Source: Streptomyces sp. TG1A-8
GTDB lineage: Bacteria; Actinomycetota; Actinomycetes; Streptomycetales; Streptomycetaceae
NCBI RefSeq assembly: GCF_030499535.1
Contig: NZ_JASTLB010000001.1
Span: forward strand, 2,604,001-2,668,000
Length of the DNA: 64,000 bases
Direction of reading: 5' to 3'
Of this stretch, positions 46,824-56,527 are shown piece by piece. Each line of letters opens with the position of its first letter. Within the stretch, counting starts at the first letter, position 1. The notes under the pieces were generated by a model. That model was not told the DNA's origin. It worked only from the letters and a program-made list of their open reading frames with translations, and searched no databases. The translations under genes were made by a program, and so were the position numbers.

Positions 46824-49171
46824 GTGCCCGTCAATGGGCCCGGGACCTGGGCATGGGCGCCAGGTTCGCCTTCACCGGCGGGCGCGAGGGCTGGGTGCGG
46901 GTCCTGCTGACGGCGGTCGGCGTCGGACTCGGCGTCGCGCTGCTGCTGCTGACGACCGCGCTGCCGAACGCGCTGGCGGTACGCCACCAGCGCGACGAGG
47001 CCCGCCTGGACTACACCTACGCCCGGGAACCGCTGCCGAAGGCCGCCGACACCCTGGTGATCGCGCAAGCCGACACGACGTACCACGGCAAGGACGTCCG
47101 CGGCCGGCTGGTGGAGCCCGAGGGGCCGCGAGCGCCCCTGGCCCCGGGCCTGTCGCGGTACCCGGCGCCGGGCGAGATGGTCGTCTCCCCCGCGCTGGAG
47201 GAGCTGCTCGGCTCCGGCGACGGCGAACTGCTGCGCGCGCGGCTGCCCTACCGGGTGACCGGGACGATCGGTGAGGCCGGGCTGATCGGCTCGCGCGAAC
47301 TCGCCTACTACGCCGGCGCGAAGGACCTGGCGCCGCGCATCAACGGCTGGCAGACGGCCCGCATCAAGGAGTTCGGCCGGCCGGACCCGGCGCCGGCCGA
47401 CCGGCTGGACCCGGTCCTCCTCCTGCTCGTGCTGGTGATGTTCGTGGTGCTGCTCATGCCGGTCGCCGTGTTCGTCGCCGCGGCCGTGCGGTTCGGCGGC
47501 GAGCGGCGCGACCGCAGGCTGGCCGCCCTGCGGCTGGTCGGCTCCGACAGCCGGATGACCCGGCGCATCGCGGCGGGCGAGGCGCTCGCGGGCGCGCTGG
47601 CCGGGCTGGGCTTGGGCACGGTCTTCTTCCTGTCCGGCCGCCGGCTCGCCGGTTCCGCCGAGGTCCTCGGCATCAGCGTGTTCCCCAGCTACCTCGACCC
47701 GACGCCCGGGCTGGCCTCGCTGGTCGCCGTGGCCGTCCCGGCGGCGGCGGTGGTGGTCACCCTGTTCGCGCTGCGCGGGGTGGTCATCGAACCGCTGGGC
47801 GTGGTCCGTACGGCCGGATCCGCGCGGCGCCGGCTGTGGTGGCGGCTGCTGCTGCCGCTCGGCGGACTGGCGATGCTCGCGCCGATGATCGGCCAGGGCC
47901 GGTCGAACGGCGACTTCAACCAGTACCTGGTGACCGGCGGCGTCCTGCTGCTGCTCGTCGGTGTGACCGCGCTGCTGCCGTGGATCGTCGAAGCGGTGGT
48001 CGCCCGGCTCGGTCCGGGCCCGGTCGCCTGGCAACTGGCCGTGCGACGGCTGCAGTTGAGCAGTGGCTCGGCGGCCCGCATGGTGAACGGCATCGCGGTC
48101 GCGGTGGCCGGGGCGATCGCGCTGCAGATGGTGTTCGCGGGCGTCCAGAGCGACTACACCAAGGAGACCGGCAACGACGTCACCCGGGCCCAGATGCAGG
48201 TCTCCCTGCCCCGGGGGACCGCCCCCGCGCCGGCCGCCGCACGGCTCTCCGCCACCCGGGGCGTGCGGAAGGCCGTCGCGCTGTCCGGCGCCAAGGTCGG
48301 CGACCGCAGCTGGCACAGTGAACAGGGGCCCTCCTCCTCGGCGTCCGTGACGGTCGGCGACTGCGCCTCCCTGCGCGAGGTGGCCCGCCTGTCCTCCTGC
48401 CGCGACGGGGACGTCTTCGTGGTGCGGGGGACCGACCCGGAAACCGACCGGAACACCGCGGCGCTCGCCCGGACGGGCCGCACGCTCCACTTCGACAGCG
48501 ACTACGGCTTCCACCGCGGCCCGGAGGTCACCTGGACCGTGCCCGGCGGCCTGAAGCCGGCCCGCACGGCCACCTCCCCCACGGGGGACGAGATCGGCGG
48601 GTTCCTGATGACACCGGCCGCCGTGCCCGGCCGGGTGGCGCCGGTGATCAGCGGGACGGTGTACCTGTCGCTGGACGAGGCGGTCCCGGACGCGCGCGAG
48701 TACGTCCGCAACACCTCGGCGCGGATCGACCCGCTGGCGGACGTGTCGGTGTGGGCGTCCACGGAGGAGTCCTACGAGTTCACCTCCCTGCGGACCGGGC
48801 TGTTCGTCGGGGCCACCTGCGTCCTGGCGCTGATCGGCGCGAGCCTGCTGGTCTCCCAGCTGGAGCAGTTGCGCGAGCGCCGGAAGCTGCTGTCGTCGCT
48901 GGTCGCCTTCGGCACCCGGCGCCGCACCCTGGGCCTGTCGGTGCTGTGGCAGACGGCGGTCCCGGTCGTGCTCGGCCTGCTGCTCGCGGCGGCCGTGGGG
49001 CTGGTGCTGGGCGTGGTGCTGATGAAGATGACGGGCACGACGGTGGCCGTGGACTGGCGGGGCGTGCTGGCGATGACCGCCGTCGGCGCGGGCGTGGTCC
49101 TCGCGGTCACCCTGCTGAGCCTGCCGCCGCTGTGGCGGCTGATGCGGCCGGACGGGCTGCGCACCGAGTAG
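46820..49171 (+). CDS. FtsX-like permease of the PadR-regulated ABC transporter
   Basis: A 783-residue permease with the duplicated MacB/FtsX layout. Membrane segments are WVRVLLTAVGVGLGVALLLL near the N-terminus, a cluster around LDPVLLLLVLVMFVVLLMPV, LAGALAGLGLGTVFFLSG, LVAVAVPAAAVVVTLFAL and GGVLLLLVGVTALLPWIV, then GIAVAVAGAIALQMVFAG before a second extracellular domain with a DCASL...SSCRDG cysteine pair. The C-terminal segments are LFVGATCVLALIGASLLVSQ, VVLGLLLAAAVGLVLGVVL and VLAMTAVGAGVVLAVTLL. Translationally coupled to the ATPase. Confidence 0.92.
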   Translation: MSARQWARDLGMGARFAFTGGREGWVRVLLTAVGVGLGVALLLLTTALPNALAVRHQRDEARLDYTYAREPLPKAADTLVIAQADTTYHGKDVRGRLVEPEGPRAPLAPGLSRYPAPGEMVVSPALEELLGSGDGELLRARLPYRVTGTIGEAGLIGSRELAYYAGAKDLAPRINGWQTARIKEFGRPDPAPADRLDPVLLLLVLVMFVVLLMPVAVFVAAAVRFGGERRDRRLAALRLVGSDSRMTRRIAAGEALAGALAGLGLGTVFFLSGRRLAGSAEVLGISVFPSYLDPTPGLASLVAVAVPAAAVVVTLFALRGVVIEPLGVVRTAGSARRRLWWRLLLPLGGLAMLAPMIGQGRSNGDFNQYLVTGGVLLLLVGVTALLPWIVEAVVARLGPGPVAWQLAVRRLQLSSGSAARMVNGIAVAVAGAIALQMVFAGVQSDYTKETGNDVTRAQMQVSLPRGTAPAPAAARLSATRGVRKAVALSGAKVGDRSWHSEQGPSSSASVTVGDCASLREVARLSSCRDGDVFVVRGTDPETDRNTAALARTGRTLHFDSDYGFHRGPEVTWTVPGGLKPARTATSPTGDEIGGFLMTPAAVPGRVAPVISGTVYLSLDEAVPDAREYVRNTSARIDPLADVSVWASTEESYEFTSLRTGLFVGATCVLALIGASLLVSQLEQLRERRKLLSSLVAFGTRRRTLGLSVLWQTAVPVVLGLLLAAAVGLVLGVVLMKMTGTTVAVDWRGVLAMTAVGAGVVLAVTLLSLPPLWRLMRPDGLRTE

Positions 49172-49232
49172 GCGACCGGCTCCGCGCCAGGGGCCCCCAC
49201 GGCTTCCGCGGAGGGGCCCCTCGCGGCTTTGC

Positions 49233-49250
49233 GGCTCCTCTCCAGGAGCC
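49233..49250. terminator. Hairpin between convergent permease and oxyR genes
   Basis: GGCTCCT and AGGAGCC pair around a 4-base loop; a second inverted GGGGCCCC pair lies just before it. Either or both may terminate transcription from both sides. Confidence 0.5.
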
Positions 49251-49279
49251 TCCCCCGGCCGCGGGCGGGCTTTCGCGCG

Positions 49280-50233
49280 TCAGGCGCGTCCGTCCAGGAC
49301 CCGGACCGGCAGGGGGCGCATGGCCTCGCGCAGGGCGGCCGCCAGCGCCTCGTACTCCGCGCCGCGGGCCGCGCCCGCGCGCATGGCGAGGGCGACACGG
49401 CGGCTCGGGGCCGGTTCGGCGAAGGAACCGGTCAGCAGCCGGCCGCCGCGGGCCGTCTCCAGTTCCAGGGCGGTGCGCGGGAGCAGGGTGCAGCCCAGGC
49501 CGCCGGCGACGAGCTGGACCAGCGTGGACAGTCCGGCGGCCGTGGTGGTGACCGGGGCGTCCTTGCGCCCCGCCTCCCGGCAGATGTCCAGGGCCTGGTC
49601 GCGCAGGCAGTGCCCCTCGTCCAGGAGCAGCAGGTTGAGCTCCCGCAGCGCCTCGCGCGCGATGCCCTCGCGTCCGCCGAGCCGGTGGCCGAGCGGGGTG
49701 ACCAGCACGAAGTCCTCGTCGAACAGCGGCAGTTCGGTGACCCCCGGGACACCGAGCGGGACGGCGAGCAGCAGCAGGTCCAGGCGGCCGGAGGTGAGGC
49801 CGTCGATGAGGCTGGCGGTCTGCTCCTCGTGCACCTGCAGGTCGAGCTGCGGATACCGCTCGTGGACCAGCCGCAGCACGGTGGGCAGCAGGTACGGCGC
49901 GACGGTGGGGATGACCCCCAGGCGCAGCGCGCCGGTGAAGGGCGCCCGGACCGCCTCGGCCTCCTCCAGCAGTGCCCCGACCTCGTCCAGCACCGCCCTG
50001 GCCCGCACCGCGAGACGCTCACCGGCGGGCGAGAGCAGCACCTTGCGCGTCGTACGCTCGAGGAGGGTCACGCCGAGGGTCTCCTCCAGGGACGAGACCG
50101 CGCCCGACAGGGCGGGCTGGCTCATCCCTATGGCCGCCGCCGCGTCGCGGAAGTGCAGGTGCTCGGCCACGGCGGAGAAGGCCCGCAGCTGTGCGAGGCT
50201 GGGCTGCCTGCGCCTGCCGTTACTGACGGTCAC
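49280..50233 (-). CDS. oxyR: Hydrogen peroxide-sensing LysR regulator OxyR
   Basis: A 317-residue LysR regulator. The N-terminal helix-turn-helix is PSLAQLRAFSAVAEHLHFRD, IGMSQPALSGAVSSLEETLG. The redox pair Cys209 and Cys218 lies in EGHCLRDQALDICREAG, matching E. coli Cys199/Cys208, so it senses peroxide by disulfide formation. GTG 50233 has GGAGGT 8 nt upstream. It is divergent from ahpC, its expected main target, with 133 bp between. Confidence 0.95.
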   Translation of the reverse strand: MTVSNGRRRQPSLAQLRAFSAVAEHLHFRDAAAAIGMSQPALSGAVSSLEETLGVTLLERTTRKVLLSPAGERLAVRARAVLDEVGALLEEAEAVRAPFTGALRLGVIPTVAPYLLPTVLRLVHERYPQLDLQVHEEQTASLIDGLTSGRLDLLLLAVPLGVPGVTELPLFDEDFVLVTPLGHRLGGREGIAREALRELNLLLLDEGHCLRDQALDICREAGRKDAPVTTTAAGLSTLVQLVAGGLGCTLLPRTALELETARGGRLLTGSFAEPAPSRRVALAMRAGAARGAEYEALAAALREAMRPLPVRVLDGRA

Positions 50234-50366
50234 TGATAGCCACCTCCGATCAACACGACCGAGTGTAGCTATTTCCCGGATCAATGCACCCTGTGCCAAC
50301 ATCAACTTTGTCCGACCCGTGGGAAGCATCCCCAAAAGGGGTGTTTCTTCGTTGCAAGGAGAGCGT
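50234..50366. promoter_or_regulatory. oxyR-ahpC divergent control region
   Basis: Contains both promoters and the probable OxyR site. ATAGC (50236-50240) and GCTAT (50268-50272) are the half-sites of a loose dyad near oxyR, consistent with the ATAG-type contacts of OxyR, though the exact footprint cannot be set by eye. AAGGAGAG precedes the ahpC GTG. Confidence 0.45.
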
Positions 50367-50921
50367 GTGCTCACTGTTGGTGACAAGTTCCCCGAGTTCG
50401 AACTGACCGCCTGCGTCTCGCTGGAGAAGGGCAGGGAGTTCGAGAAGATCGACCACAAGTCCTACGAGGGCAAGTGGAAGGTGATCTTCGCCTGGCCCAA
50501 GGACTTCACCTTCGTGTGCCCGACCGAGATCGCCGCCTTCGGCAAGCTGAACGACGAGTTCGCCGACCGGGACGCCCAGGTCCTCGGCTTCTCCGGCGAC
50601 TCCGAGTTCGTCCACCACGCCTGGCGCAAGGACCACGACGACCTGCGCGACCTGCCGTTCCCGATGATGGCCGACTCCAAGCACGAGCTGATGCGCGAGC
50701 TGGGCATCGAGGACGAGGAGGGCTTCGCCAAGCGCGCCGTCTTCATCGTGGACCAGAACAACGAGATCCAGTTCTCCATGGTGACCGCCGGCTCCGTCGG
50801 CCGTAACCCCAAGGAGGTCCTGCGGGTCCTGGACGCGCTGCAGACGGACGAGCTGTGCCCCTGCAACTGGAGCAAGGGCGACGAGACACTCGACCCGGTC
50901 GCGCTGCTGGCCGGTGAGTGA
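50367..50921 (+). CDS. ahpC: Alkyl hydroperoxide reductase peroxidase subunit
   Basis: A 184-residue 2-Cys peroxiredoxin. Peroxidatic Cys51 is in FTFVCPTEIAAF; the resolving cysteine is Cys164 or Cys166 in DELCPCNW. GTG 50367 follows AAGGAGAG. It is reduced through AhpD encoded immediately downstream (3 nt gap), the actinobacterial arrangement that replaces AhpF. Confidence 0.97.
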   Translation: MLTVGDKFPEFELTACVSLEKGREFEKIDHKSYEGKWKVIFAWPKDFTFVCPTEIAAFGKLNDEFADRDAQVLGFSGDSEFVHHAWRKDHDDLRDLPFPMMADSKHELMRELGIEDEEGFAKRAVFIVDQNNEIQFSMVTAGSVGRNPKEVLRVLDALQTDELCPCNWSKGDETLDPVALLAGE

Positions 50922-50924
50922 CGC

Positions 50925-51458
50925 ATGTCGCTCGACTCCCTGAAGTCCCGCGTCCCGGACTACGCCAAGGACCTGAAGCTCAACCTGGGTTCGGTCATCG
51001 GCAACTCCGAGCTGCCGGCGCAGCAGCTGTGGGGCACGGTGCTGGCGACCGCCATCGCCTCCCGCTCCCCGATCGTGCTGCGTGAGCTGGAGCCGGAGGC
51101 GAAGGCGAACCTCTCGCCCGAGGCCTACTCGGCCGCGAAGGCCGCCGCCGCGGTGATGGCGATGAACAACGTCTTCTACCGCACCCGGCACCTGCTGTCC
51201 GACCACGAGTACGGCACCCTGCGCGCCGGTCTGCGGATGAACGTCATCGGCAACCCGGGCGTGGACAAGGTCGACTTCGAGCTCTGGTCGTTCGCCGTCT
51301 CGGCGATCAACGGCTGCGGGATGTGCCTGGACTCGCACGAGCAGGTGCTGCGCAAGGCCGGCATCGAGCGCGACGTGATCCAGGAGGCGTTCAAGATCGC
51401 TTCCGTGGTGCAGGCGGTCGGCGTCACCCTGGACGCCGAGGCCGTGCTGGCCGAGTAG
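50925..51458 (+). CDS. ahpD: Alkyl hydroperoxide reductase AhpD
   Basis: A 177-residue CMD/AhpD-fold thiol reductase with the active-site pair Cys131-x2-Cys134 in [17 protein letters not shown]; His138 follows and the glutamate in VDFELWSF completes the proton relay. It recycles AhpC using lipoamide-linked electrons. Operon with ahpC under probable OxyR control. Confidence 0.97.
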   Translation: MSLDSLKSRVPDYAKDLKLNLGSVIGNSELPAQQLWGTVLATAIASRSPIVLRELEPEAKANLSPEAYSAAKAAAAVMAMNNVFYRTRHLLSDHEYGTLRAGLRMNVIGNPGVDKVDFELWSFAVSAINGCGMCLDSHEQVLRKAGIERDVIQEAFKIASVVQAVGVTLDAEAVLAE

Positions 51459-51480
51459 TCCGTCGGGACCGCCCGGCCGG

Positions 51481-51509
51481 GGCCTCGCTCACTCCTGGTG
51501 GGCGAGGCC
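51481..51509. terminator. Terminator between convergent ahpD and AI-2E transporter genes
   Basis: GGCCTCGC and GCGAGGCC form a perfect 8-bp stem overlapping the last codons of the minus-strand gene. Confidence 0.5.
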
Positions 51510-52865
51510 CGCCGTGTTCTCCGGGACCTCCCCGGGCTCCCCGTCCGCGGCTTCCGCCCCGGCCCCGGGGTCCTCCACGCCGGGCGCCTCCGGGGCGGCC
51601 GGGGGCTGCTGCTGCGCGGGCGGGGACGGCTGCCCCTCGGAGTACGTCCGCAGGTACCCCACCACCGTGTTCGTCACCGCCACCAGCGGGACGGCCACCA
51701 CCGCGCCGCCGATGCCCGCCACCATGCCGCCCGCCGCCACCGTGAGGACCACGGCCAGCGGGTGGACGCGCACCGCGCGGCCCAGGATGAACGGCTGCAG
51801 GACGTGGCCCTCGATCTGCTGCACCGCCAGCACCACCAGGAGGGTCATGACGGCCGCAAAGACGCCCTGGGTCACCAGCGCGACCACGACGGCCAGGGCG
51901 CCGGAGGCGACCGCGCCGACCAGGGGGATGAAGGAGAACAGGAAGATGAACACGGCCAGCGGGACGGCCATCGGCACGTCCAGGAAGTAGATGCCGAGGC
52001 CGATGAAGGTCGCGTCGATCAGGGCGACCAGGACCGTGCCGCGGACGTAGGCCGTCAGGGTGCGCCAGGCGCGCGGGCCGGCGCCGGCCACGCCCGGGCG
52101 GGCGGCGGCGGGCACCAGCTTCAGGAACCACTGCCAGATGCGCGCGCCGTCGTAGAGCAGGAACAGCGTCGAGAAGAACACCAGCAGGATGCCGGTCATG
52201 GCCTCGACGACGACCTGGACGCCCTCCAGACCCGCGGACGTTATCTGGTCAGTGTTGGCGCCGATGGCCTCGCGCAGGTTCTTCGCGACCTGGTTGATCT
52301 GCTTGTCGGTGACGTGGAAGGGGCTCTTCAGCAGCCAGTTGCGCAGGTCGTCGATGCCGCTCTGGATCTGGCTGGAGAGCGTGTCGATGTTCTCCATGAC
52401 CTGCCAGGTCACGAACCAGCCCATCAGGCCGATCACGACGAAGCCCAGGATCGCGGTGAGGGCGGTGGCCGGGCCGCGCGGCACGCCGTGCCGGGTGAGC
52501 CGGGCAACCGTCGGCTGGAGCAGCGCGGTGACCAGCAGCGCGATGACGAAGGCGAAGACCACCAGTTGCACGGCGCTGATGACCCGCATCAGCACCCACA
52601 CCGTGCCGGCCAGGACCAGCAGCCGCCAGCCGGCCTCGGCCGCGACGCGCACGCCCCACGGCACGGCCTGCGCGGGATCGGGACGGGGACCGGGCGGGAC
52701 GGCCGGCGGCGCGGCGGGCGCCGCGGGGCCGGGGAGCAGGCCGGCCGCGGACGCCGCGGACGTGGTGCGCTCCTGCTCCACCTCCGCGCGGCGTTCGTCC
52801 AGCCGCTCACTCATCTGGGTGAGTCCGGCGCCGATCCGGCCGAGCCACCCTGGCACTCGTGACAT
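51489..52865 (-). CDS. AI-2E/PerM-family membrane transporter
   Basis: A 458-residue polytopic protein with a basic, Pro/Ala-rich N-terminus and a Pro/Glu-rich tail. Membrane segments include LLVLAGTVWVLMRVISAVQL, VVFAFVIALLVTALLQP, ALTAILGFVVIGLMGWFVT, VVEAMTGILLVFFSTLFLLY, the conserved GTVLVALIDATFIGLGIYFL, LAVFIFLFSFIPLVGAVASG and VFAAVMTLLVVLAVQQIEGH. This is the PerM/TqsA family (DUF20); the substrate is generally unknown. ATG 52865 gives the shortest sensible N-terminus. Confidence 0.88.
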   Translation of the reverse strand: MSRVPGWLGRIGAGLTQMSERLDERRAEVEQERTTSAASAAGLLPGPAAPAAPPAVPPGPRPDPAQAVPWGVRVAAEAGWRLLVLAGTVWVLMRVISAVQLVVFAFVIALLVTALLQPTVARLTRHGVPRGPATALTAILGFVVIGLMGWFVTWQVMENIDTLSSQIQSGIDDLRNWLLKSPFHVTDKQINQVAKNLREAIGANTDQITSAGLEGVQVVVEAMTGILLVFFSTLFLLYDGARIWQWFLKLVPAAARPGVAGAGPRAWRTLTAYVRGTVLVALIDATFIGLGIYFLDVPMAVPLAVFIFLFSFIPLVGAVASGALAVVVALVTQGVFAAVMTLLVVLAVQQIEGHVLQPFILGRAVRVHPLAVVLTVAAGGMVAGIGGAVVAVPLVAVTNTVVGYLRTYSEGQPSPPAQQQPPAAPEAPGVEDPGAGAEAADGEPGEVPENTAGLAHQE

Positions 52866-52990
52866 GATCCGTCCTCTTCCCCCGCCTGACCGGGTGCACG
52901 CCACTCCCCCTGGAGTCGTTCGTGCTCCGACCGTACAGGGCGAAAGCCCCTCACCCTAGGACGGGGAGGGGCTGCGCGGGGTGGAACGGC

Positions 52991-53692
52991 CTAGTACCAG
53001 TGGTTGGCCTGCCAGAACGACCAGGCCTCGCACGGGCTGCCGTACCGGCCGTTCATGTAGTTGAGGCCCCACTTGATCTGGGTGGCCGGATTGGTCTGCC
53101 AGTCGGCGCCGGCGGACGCCATCTTGGAACCGGGCAGGGCCTGGAAGAGACCGTAGGCGCCGGAGGAGGCGTTGACCGCCCGGTAGTTCCAGCTGGACTC
53201 GTGGTCCACGATGTTGCTGAAGCACTGGAACTGCCCGCCCGCCACCATCTGACGCGCCATCGCCTGGATCTGCGCGACGGAGTAACTGCCCTGGACGGGG
53301 AAGCTGGAGGAGTCGCGGGCGGCGTCGCGGCTGGCCGCGGCCTTCGCCTCGGCGCGCTCCTTGGCCGCCTCCTTCGCCGCCTTCTCGGCGGCGGCCTTCT
53401 TGGCGACCGCGATCTCGGCGGCGGCCTTGCGGGCCGCTTCCTCGGCGTCCTTCTTGGCGCTCGCGTCCGCGGCGATGGCCTGCGCGTCGGCCTGCTGCGT
53501 CAGGGACGCGGTCTGCACCTGCGCCTGCTGACCCGCGGGTATGTCCGCGAGGAGCGTGGTGTCGGCTGCCGTCGCCTCGGCGGCGTCGTTGGTCTGCGCG
53601 GTGCTGCCCGAGGCAACGCCGACGACGCTTCCGACGGCGGTGACCGCGGTGGCCGAGGCCACTGCGAATCCCCGGACCGAAATCCGGCTCAC
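52991..53692 (-). CDS. Secreted transglycosylase-like protein (SLT domain)
   Basis: A 233-residue secreted protein. Signal peptide (VSRISVRGFAVASATAVTAV, with cleavage near VASGSTAQ), a long Ala/Lys/Glu coiled region (about 75-130) and a C-terminal lysozyme-like domain: IVDHESSWNYRAVNASSGAY with the catalytic-type Glu, GLFQALPGSKMASAGADW, IKWGLNYMNGRYGSPCEAWS and the end WQANHWY. GTG 53692 is chosen because AAGGA precedes it by 5 nt; an ATG 18 nt upstream is possible. Role in peptidoglycan remodelling inferred from the family. Confidence 0.88.
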   Translation of the reverse strand: MSRISVRGFAVASATAVTAVGSVVGVASGSTAQTNDAAEATAADTTLLADIPAGQQAQVQTASLTQQADAQAIAADASAKKDAEEAARKAAAEIAVAKKAAAEKAAKEAAKERAEAKAAASRDAARDSSSFPVQGSYSVAQIQAMARQMVAGGQFQCFSNIVDHESSWNYRAVNASSGAYGLFQALPGSKMASAGADWQTNPATQIKWGLNYMNGRYGSPCEAWSFWQANHWY

Positions 53693-54024
53693 ACGGTTTC
53701 CTTCCAGCATCGCCCGCTTCGGTGACCCTGGCGGACGCGATCGTGCCCCTGGCACTGGCCTCCCAACTGCGGGGTCACGGGAGGCGCGGGCCCGGTGGGC
53801 AACTCCCCGGCAGGGAGCGCCACATGATGCTCGGGCGGCATACGGCGGCTCTATGGAGTTGAGGCTTGTGGTGCCGTACTACTGGGGGTACAGGTGTGCC
53901 GTATGCGGGGCCTGACAGGAATGAGACTCTGCCGTAACCCGACGCCGGGTGGCAATTCGGAGTTGCGTGTGAAAGCTCACACCGCGTTCGGCCCCACCGG
54001 TTCCGGGAAACCACTCCACGCGAA
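53693..54024. promoter_or_regulatory. Long leader/upstream region of the secreted transglycosylase gene
   Basis: About 330 bp with no gene. GTGTGAAAGCTCACAC at 53967-53982 is a perfect 6-bp inverted repeat with a 4-base centre (TGTGA...TCACA), which could be an operator or a small hairpin. I looked for the ydaO (cyclic di-AMP) riboswitch often found before Streptomyces cell-wall hydrolases and did not find its conserved boxes here. Confidence 0.4.
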
Positions 54025-54067
54025 GGCGCCGCCCGGCTAGGCTTTTTCGCCTTTGCCGGACGGCGCC
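54025..54067 (-). terminator. Terminator downstream of the phoH-like gene
   Basis: GGCGCCGCCCGGC and GCCGGACGGCGCC form a 13-bp stem with one wobble, starting 13 nt beyond the phoH-like stop; the loop carries a T5 run. Confidence 0.75.
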
Positions 54068-54079
54068 CTCCAGGACTGC

Positions 54080-55405
54080 TCAGATGTGACCTTCTTCGAG
54101 CATTTCGGTCACAAGGGCCGCGATCTGGGATCTCTCGGACCGGTTCAGCGTGACGTGCGCGAAGAGCGGATGCCCCTTCAGCTTCTCCACCACGGCGACC
54201 ACGCCGTCGTAGCGGCCGACCCGCAGGTTGTCCCGCTGCGCCACGTCATGGGTCAGCACGACCCGCGAATCGGCGCCGATCCGGGACAGGACGGTCAGCA
54301 GGACGTTGCGTTCCAGCGACTGCGCCTCGTCCACGATCACGAACGCGTCGTGCAGGGAGCGGCCGCGGATGTGGGTGAGCGGGAGCACCTCCAGCATGCC
54401 GCGCGCGGTGACCTCCTCGATGACCTCGCGGCTGGTGACCGCGGACAGCGTGTCGAAGACGGCCTGCGCCCACGGGCTCATCTTCTCCGCCTCGGTGCCC
54501 GGCAGGTAGCCCAGTTCCTGCCCGCCGACCGCGTACAGCGGACGGAAGACCATCACCTTCTGGTGCTGGCGGCGCTCCAGGACCGCTTCCAGGCCCGCGC
54601 ACAGTGCCAGCGCCGACTTGCCGGTGCCGGCCCGGCCGCCCATGGAGACGATCCCGATGTCCGGGTCGAGCAGCAGGTCGAGCGCGATGCGCTGCTCGGC
54701 GCTGCGGCCCTTGATGCCGAACGCCTCCCGGTCGCCGCGCACCAGGCGGACGTTGCCCTCGGCGGTGACCCGGCCGAGGGCCTTGCCGCGCTCGGACTGG
54801 ATGGTCAGGCCGGTGTGCACGGGCAGGTCGGAGGCCTCCGGGACGTACACGTGCCCCTGCTCGAAGAGGATGTCCACCTGTTCGCCCGGCAGGGTCAGTT
54901 CCGACATGCCGGTCCAGCCGGAGGCGTCCGTGATGGCCAGTTCGGCCCGGTACTCCTCGGCGAGGAGGCCCACGGACGACGCCTTGATCCTGAGCGGCAG
55001 GTCCTTCGAGACGACGGTGACGTCGTACCCCTCGGCCTGCAGGTTGCGGGCCACCGCGAGGATGCGGGAGTCGTTGTCCCCCAGGCGGTAGCCGGTGGGC
55101 AGCACGCTGGGGTCCGAGTGGTTGAGCTCGACACGGATGGTCCCGCCCAGTTCCCCGATCGGGATGGGGGCGTCGAGGCGACCGTGCTTCACCCGGTAGT
55201 CGTCCAGCAGGCGCAGGGCCTGGCGGGCGAAGTAACCGAGCTCCGGATGGTGCCGCTTGGCCTCCAGTTCCGTGACCACCACGATGGGGAGCACGACCTC
55301 GTGCTCGTCGAAGCGGGTCAGGGCGTTCGGGTCGGCCAGCAGGACGCTGGTGTCGAGAACGTAGGTGCGCCGGTCGGGCTTGTGGCGCTTTGTGCTGGTC
55401 ACCAC
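54080..55405 (-). CDS. PIN-PhoH2 family ATPase/ribonuclease
   Basis: A 441-residue protein joining an N-terminal PIN nuclease domain ([62 protein letters not shown], holding four acidic residues) to a C-terminal PhoH ATPase ([20 protein letters not shown]alker [17 protein letters not shown]alker B). PhoH2 proteins are sequence-specific RNA unwinding and cleaving enzymes. The start is GTG 55405 or the following GTG. Confidence 0.93.
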   Translation of the reverse strand: MVTSTKRHKPDRRTYVLDTSVLLADPNALTRFDEHEVVLPIVVVTELEAKRHHPELGYFARQALRLLDDYRVKHGRLDAPIPIGELGGTIRVELNHSDPSVLPTGYRLGDNDSRILAVARNLQAEGYDVTVVSKDLPLRIKASSVGLLAEEYRAELAITDASGWTGMSELTLPGEQVDILFEQGHVYVPEASDLPVHTGLTIQSERGKALGRVTAEGNVRLVRGDREAFGIKGRSAEQRIALDLLLDPDIGIVSMGGRAGTGKSALALCAGLEAVLERRQHQKVMVFRPLYAVGGQELGYLPGTEAEKMSPWAQAVFDTLSAVTSREVIEEVTARGMLEVLPLTHIRGRSLHDAFVIVDEAQSLERNVLLTVLSRIGADSRVVLTHDVAQRDNLRVGRYDGVVAVVEKLKGHPLFAHVTLNRSERSQIAALVTEMLEEGHI

Positions 55406-55753
55406 GGAAGGACGTACCCCCTCGGATGAGGTCGGGGAGCGACGAGGCGGAAGCCGGGCCGGGAGAGCGGGAGCAGGGCGGCCGGTCGGCGGCCGCTGTG
55501 CGCGACGGGCCGCGGACCGGCCCTGCGCGGCTGCTTCCGTGCGCCGTCCGCACGGTCGGGCTGGTGCAAAGGGCCTCCCGGGCGGACGGCCCCGTGCCGC
55601 CCGCTGAGATCCGACACCCGTGGTTCGGGCGTCGGCCTGCCTGAGTTATGCCCTGGAAGACGCGCCGCCATGCAATTACGGCCAGCGGCACGCCGGTGAA
55701 CTCCTCGTTGCGTCCGCCCCGGCCGGCGGGGCACCGGGGGCGCGAGCGGGGTC

Positions 55754-56527
55754 TCAGCCGCCGTAACGGCGGTGACGTGCGGCGTAGTCGCGCAGGGCGC
55801 GCAGGAAGTCGACCTTGCGGAAGGCGGGCCAGAAGACCTCGCAGAAGTAGTACTCCGAATGGGCGGTCTGCCAGAGCATGAATCCGGACAGCCGCTGCTC
55901 GCCGCTGGTGCGGATGACCAGGTCGGGGTCGGGCTGGTCGCCGGTGTAGAGGTGCCGGCCGATCATGTCGGTGTCGACGGACTCGGCGAGGTCCGCCATC
56001 GGCACGCCCTTCTGCTGGGCGTCGAGGAGCATGGAGCGCACGGCGTCGGCGATCTCCTGGCGGCCGCCGTAGCCGATGGCCACGTTGACCACTATCCCGT
56101 CGACGTGGGCGGTGGTCTCCTCGGCCTCCTTCAGCGCCGTCTGCATCCGGGCGGGCAGCAGATCGGGCGTGCCGACGTGGTGGACGCGCCAGCGGCCGTC
56201 GGCGGCGAGGGTGCGCACGACGTCCTCGATGATGCCCAGCAGCGGCCCCAGCTCGTCCTGGGGCCGGTCGAAGTTGTCCGTGGACAGCAGCCACAGGGTG
56301 ACGACCTCGACGTCCGTCTCGGCGCACCAGCCGAGGAACTCCTCGATCTTCTCGGCGCCGGCGCGGTGCCCGTGGACCGTACTGGAGCCGGCGGCCTTCG
56401 CCCAGCGTCGGTTGCCGTCCATGATGACGCCGATGTGCTTGGGCACCTGAGCGTGGTCCAGGTGGCCCTCCACCCGGCGCGCGTAGAGCCTGACGAGCAG
56501 GCCGCGCAACTTGTCGCGCAGGTTCAC
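55754..56527 (-). CDS. uppS: Isoprenyl (undecaprenyl-type) diphosphate synthase
   Basis: A 257-residue cis-prenyltransferase. Motif I is HIGVIMDGNRRWAKAAG (catalytic Asp), with STVHGHRAGAEKIEEFLGWC, VVTLWLLSTDNFDRPQDELG, VVNVAIGYGGRQEIADAVR and the C-terminal signature DLVIRTSGEQRLSGFMLWQT, AHSEYYF. It makes the lipid carrier for peptidoglycan synthesis from IPP (see ispH). GTG 56527 has GGAGGG upstream. Streptomyces carry more than one such gene, so the exact product length is not certain. Confidence 0.94.
   Translation of the reverse strand: MNLRDKLRGLLVRLYARRVEGHLDHAQVPKHIGVIMDGNRRWAKAAGSSTVHGHRAGAEKIEEFLGWCAETDVEVVTLWLLSTDNFDRPQDELGPLLGIIEDVVRTLAADGRWRVHHVGTPDLLPARMQTALKEAEETTAHVDGIVVNVAIGYGGRQEIADAVRSMLLDAQQKGVPMADLAESVDTDMIGRHLYTGDQPDPDLVIRTSGEQRLSGFMLWQTAHSEYYFCEVFWPAFRKVDFLRALRDYAARHRRYGG

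Noticed and set aside
53693..53960. ydaO riboswitch upstream of the secreted transglycosylase gene
   Set aside because: Searched for because such genes often carry one, but the GGGGAACC/GGGTGAA boxes are absent on the relevant strand.
53967..53982. CRP-type operator TGTGA-N-TCACA
   Set aside because: The half-sites are separated by 4 rather than 6 bases, so a standard CRP site is not supported; kept only as an inverted repeat.
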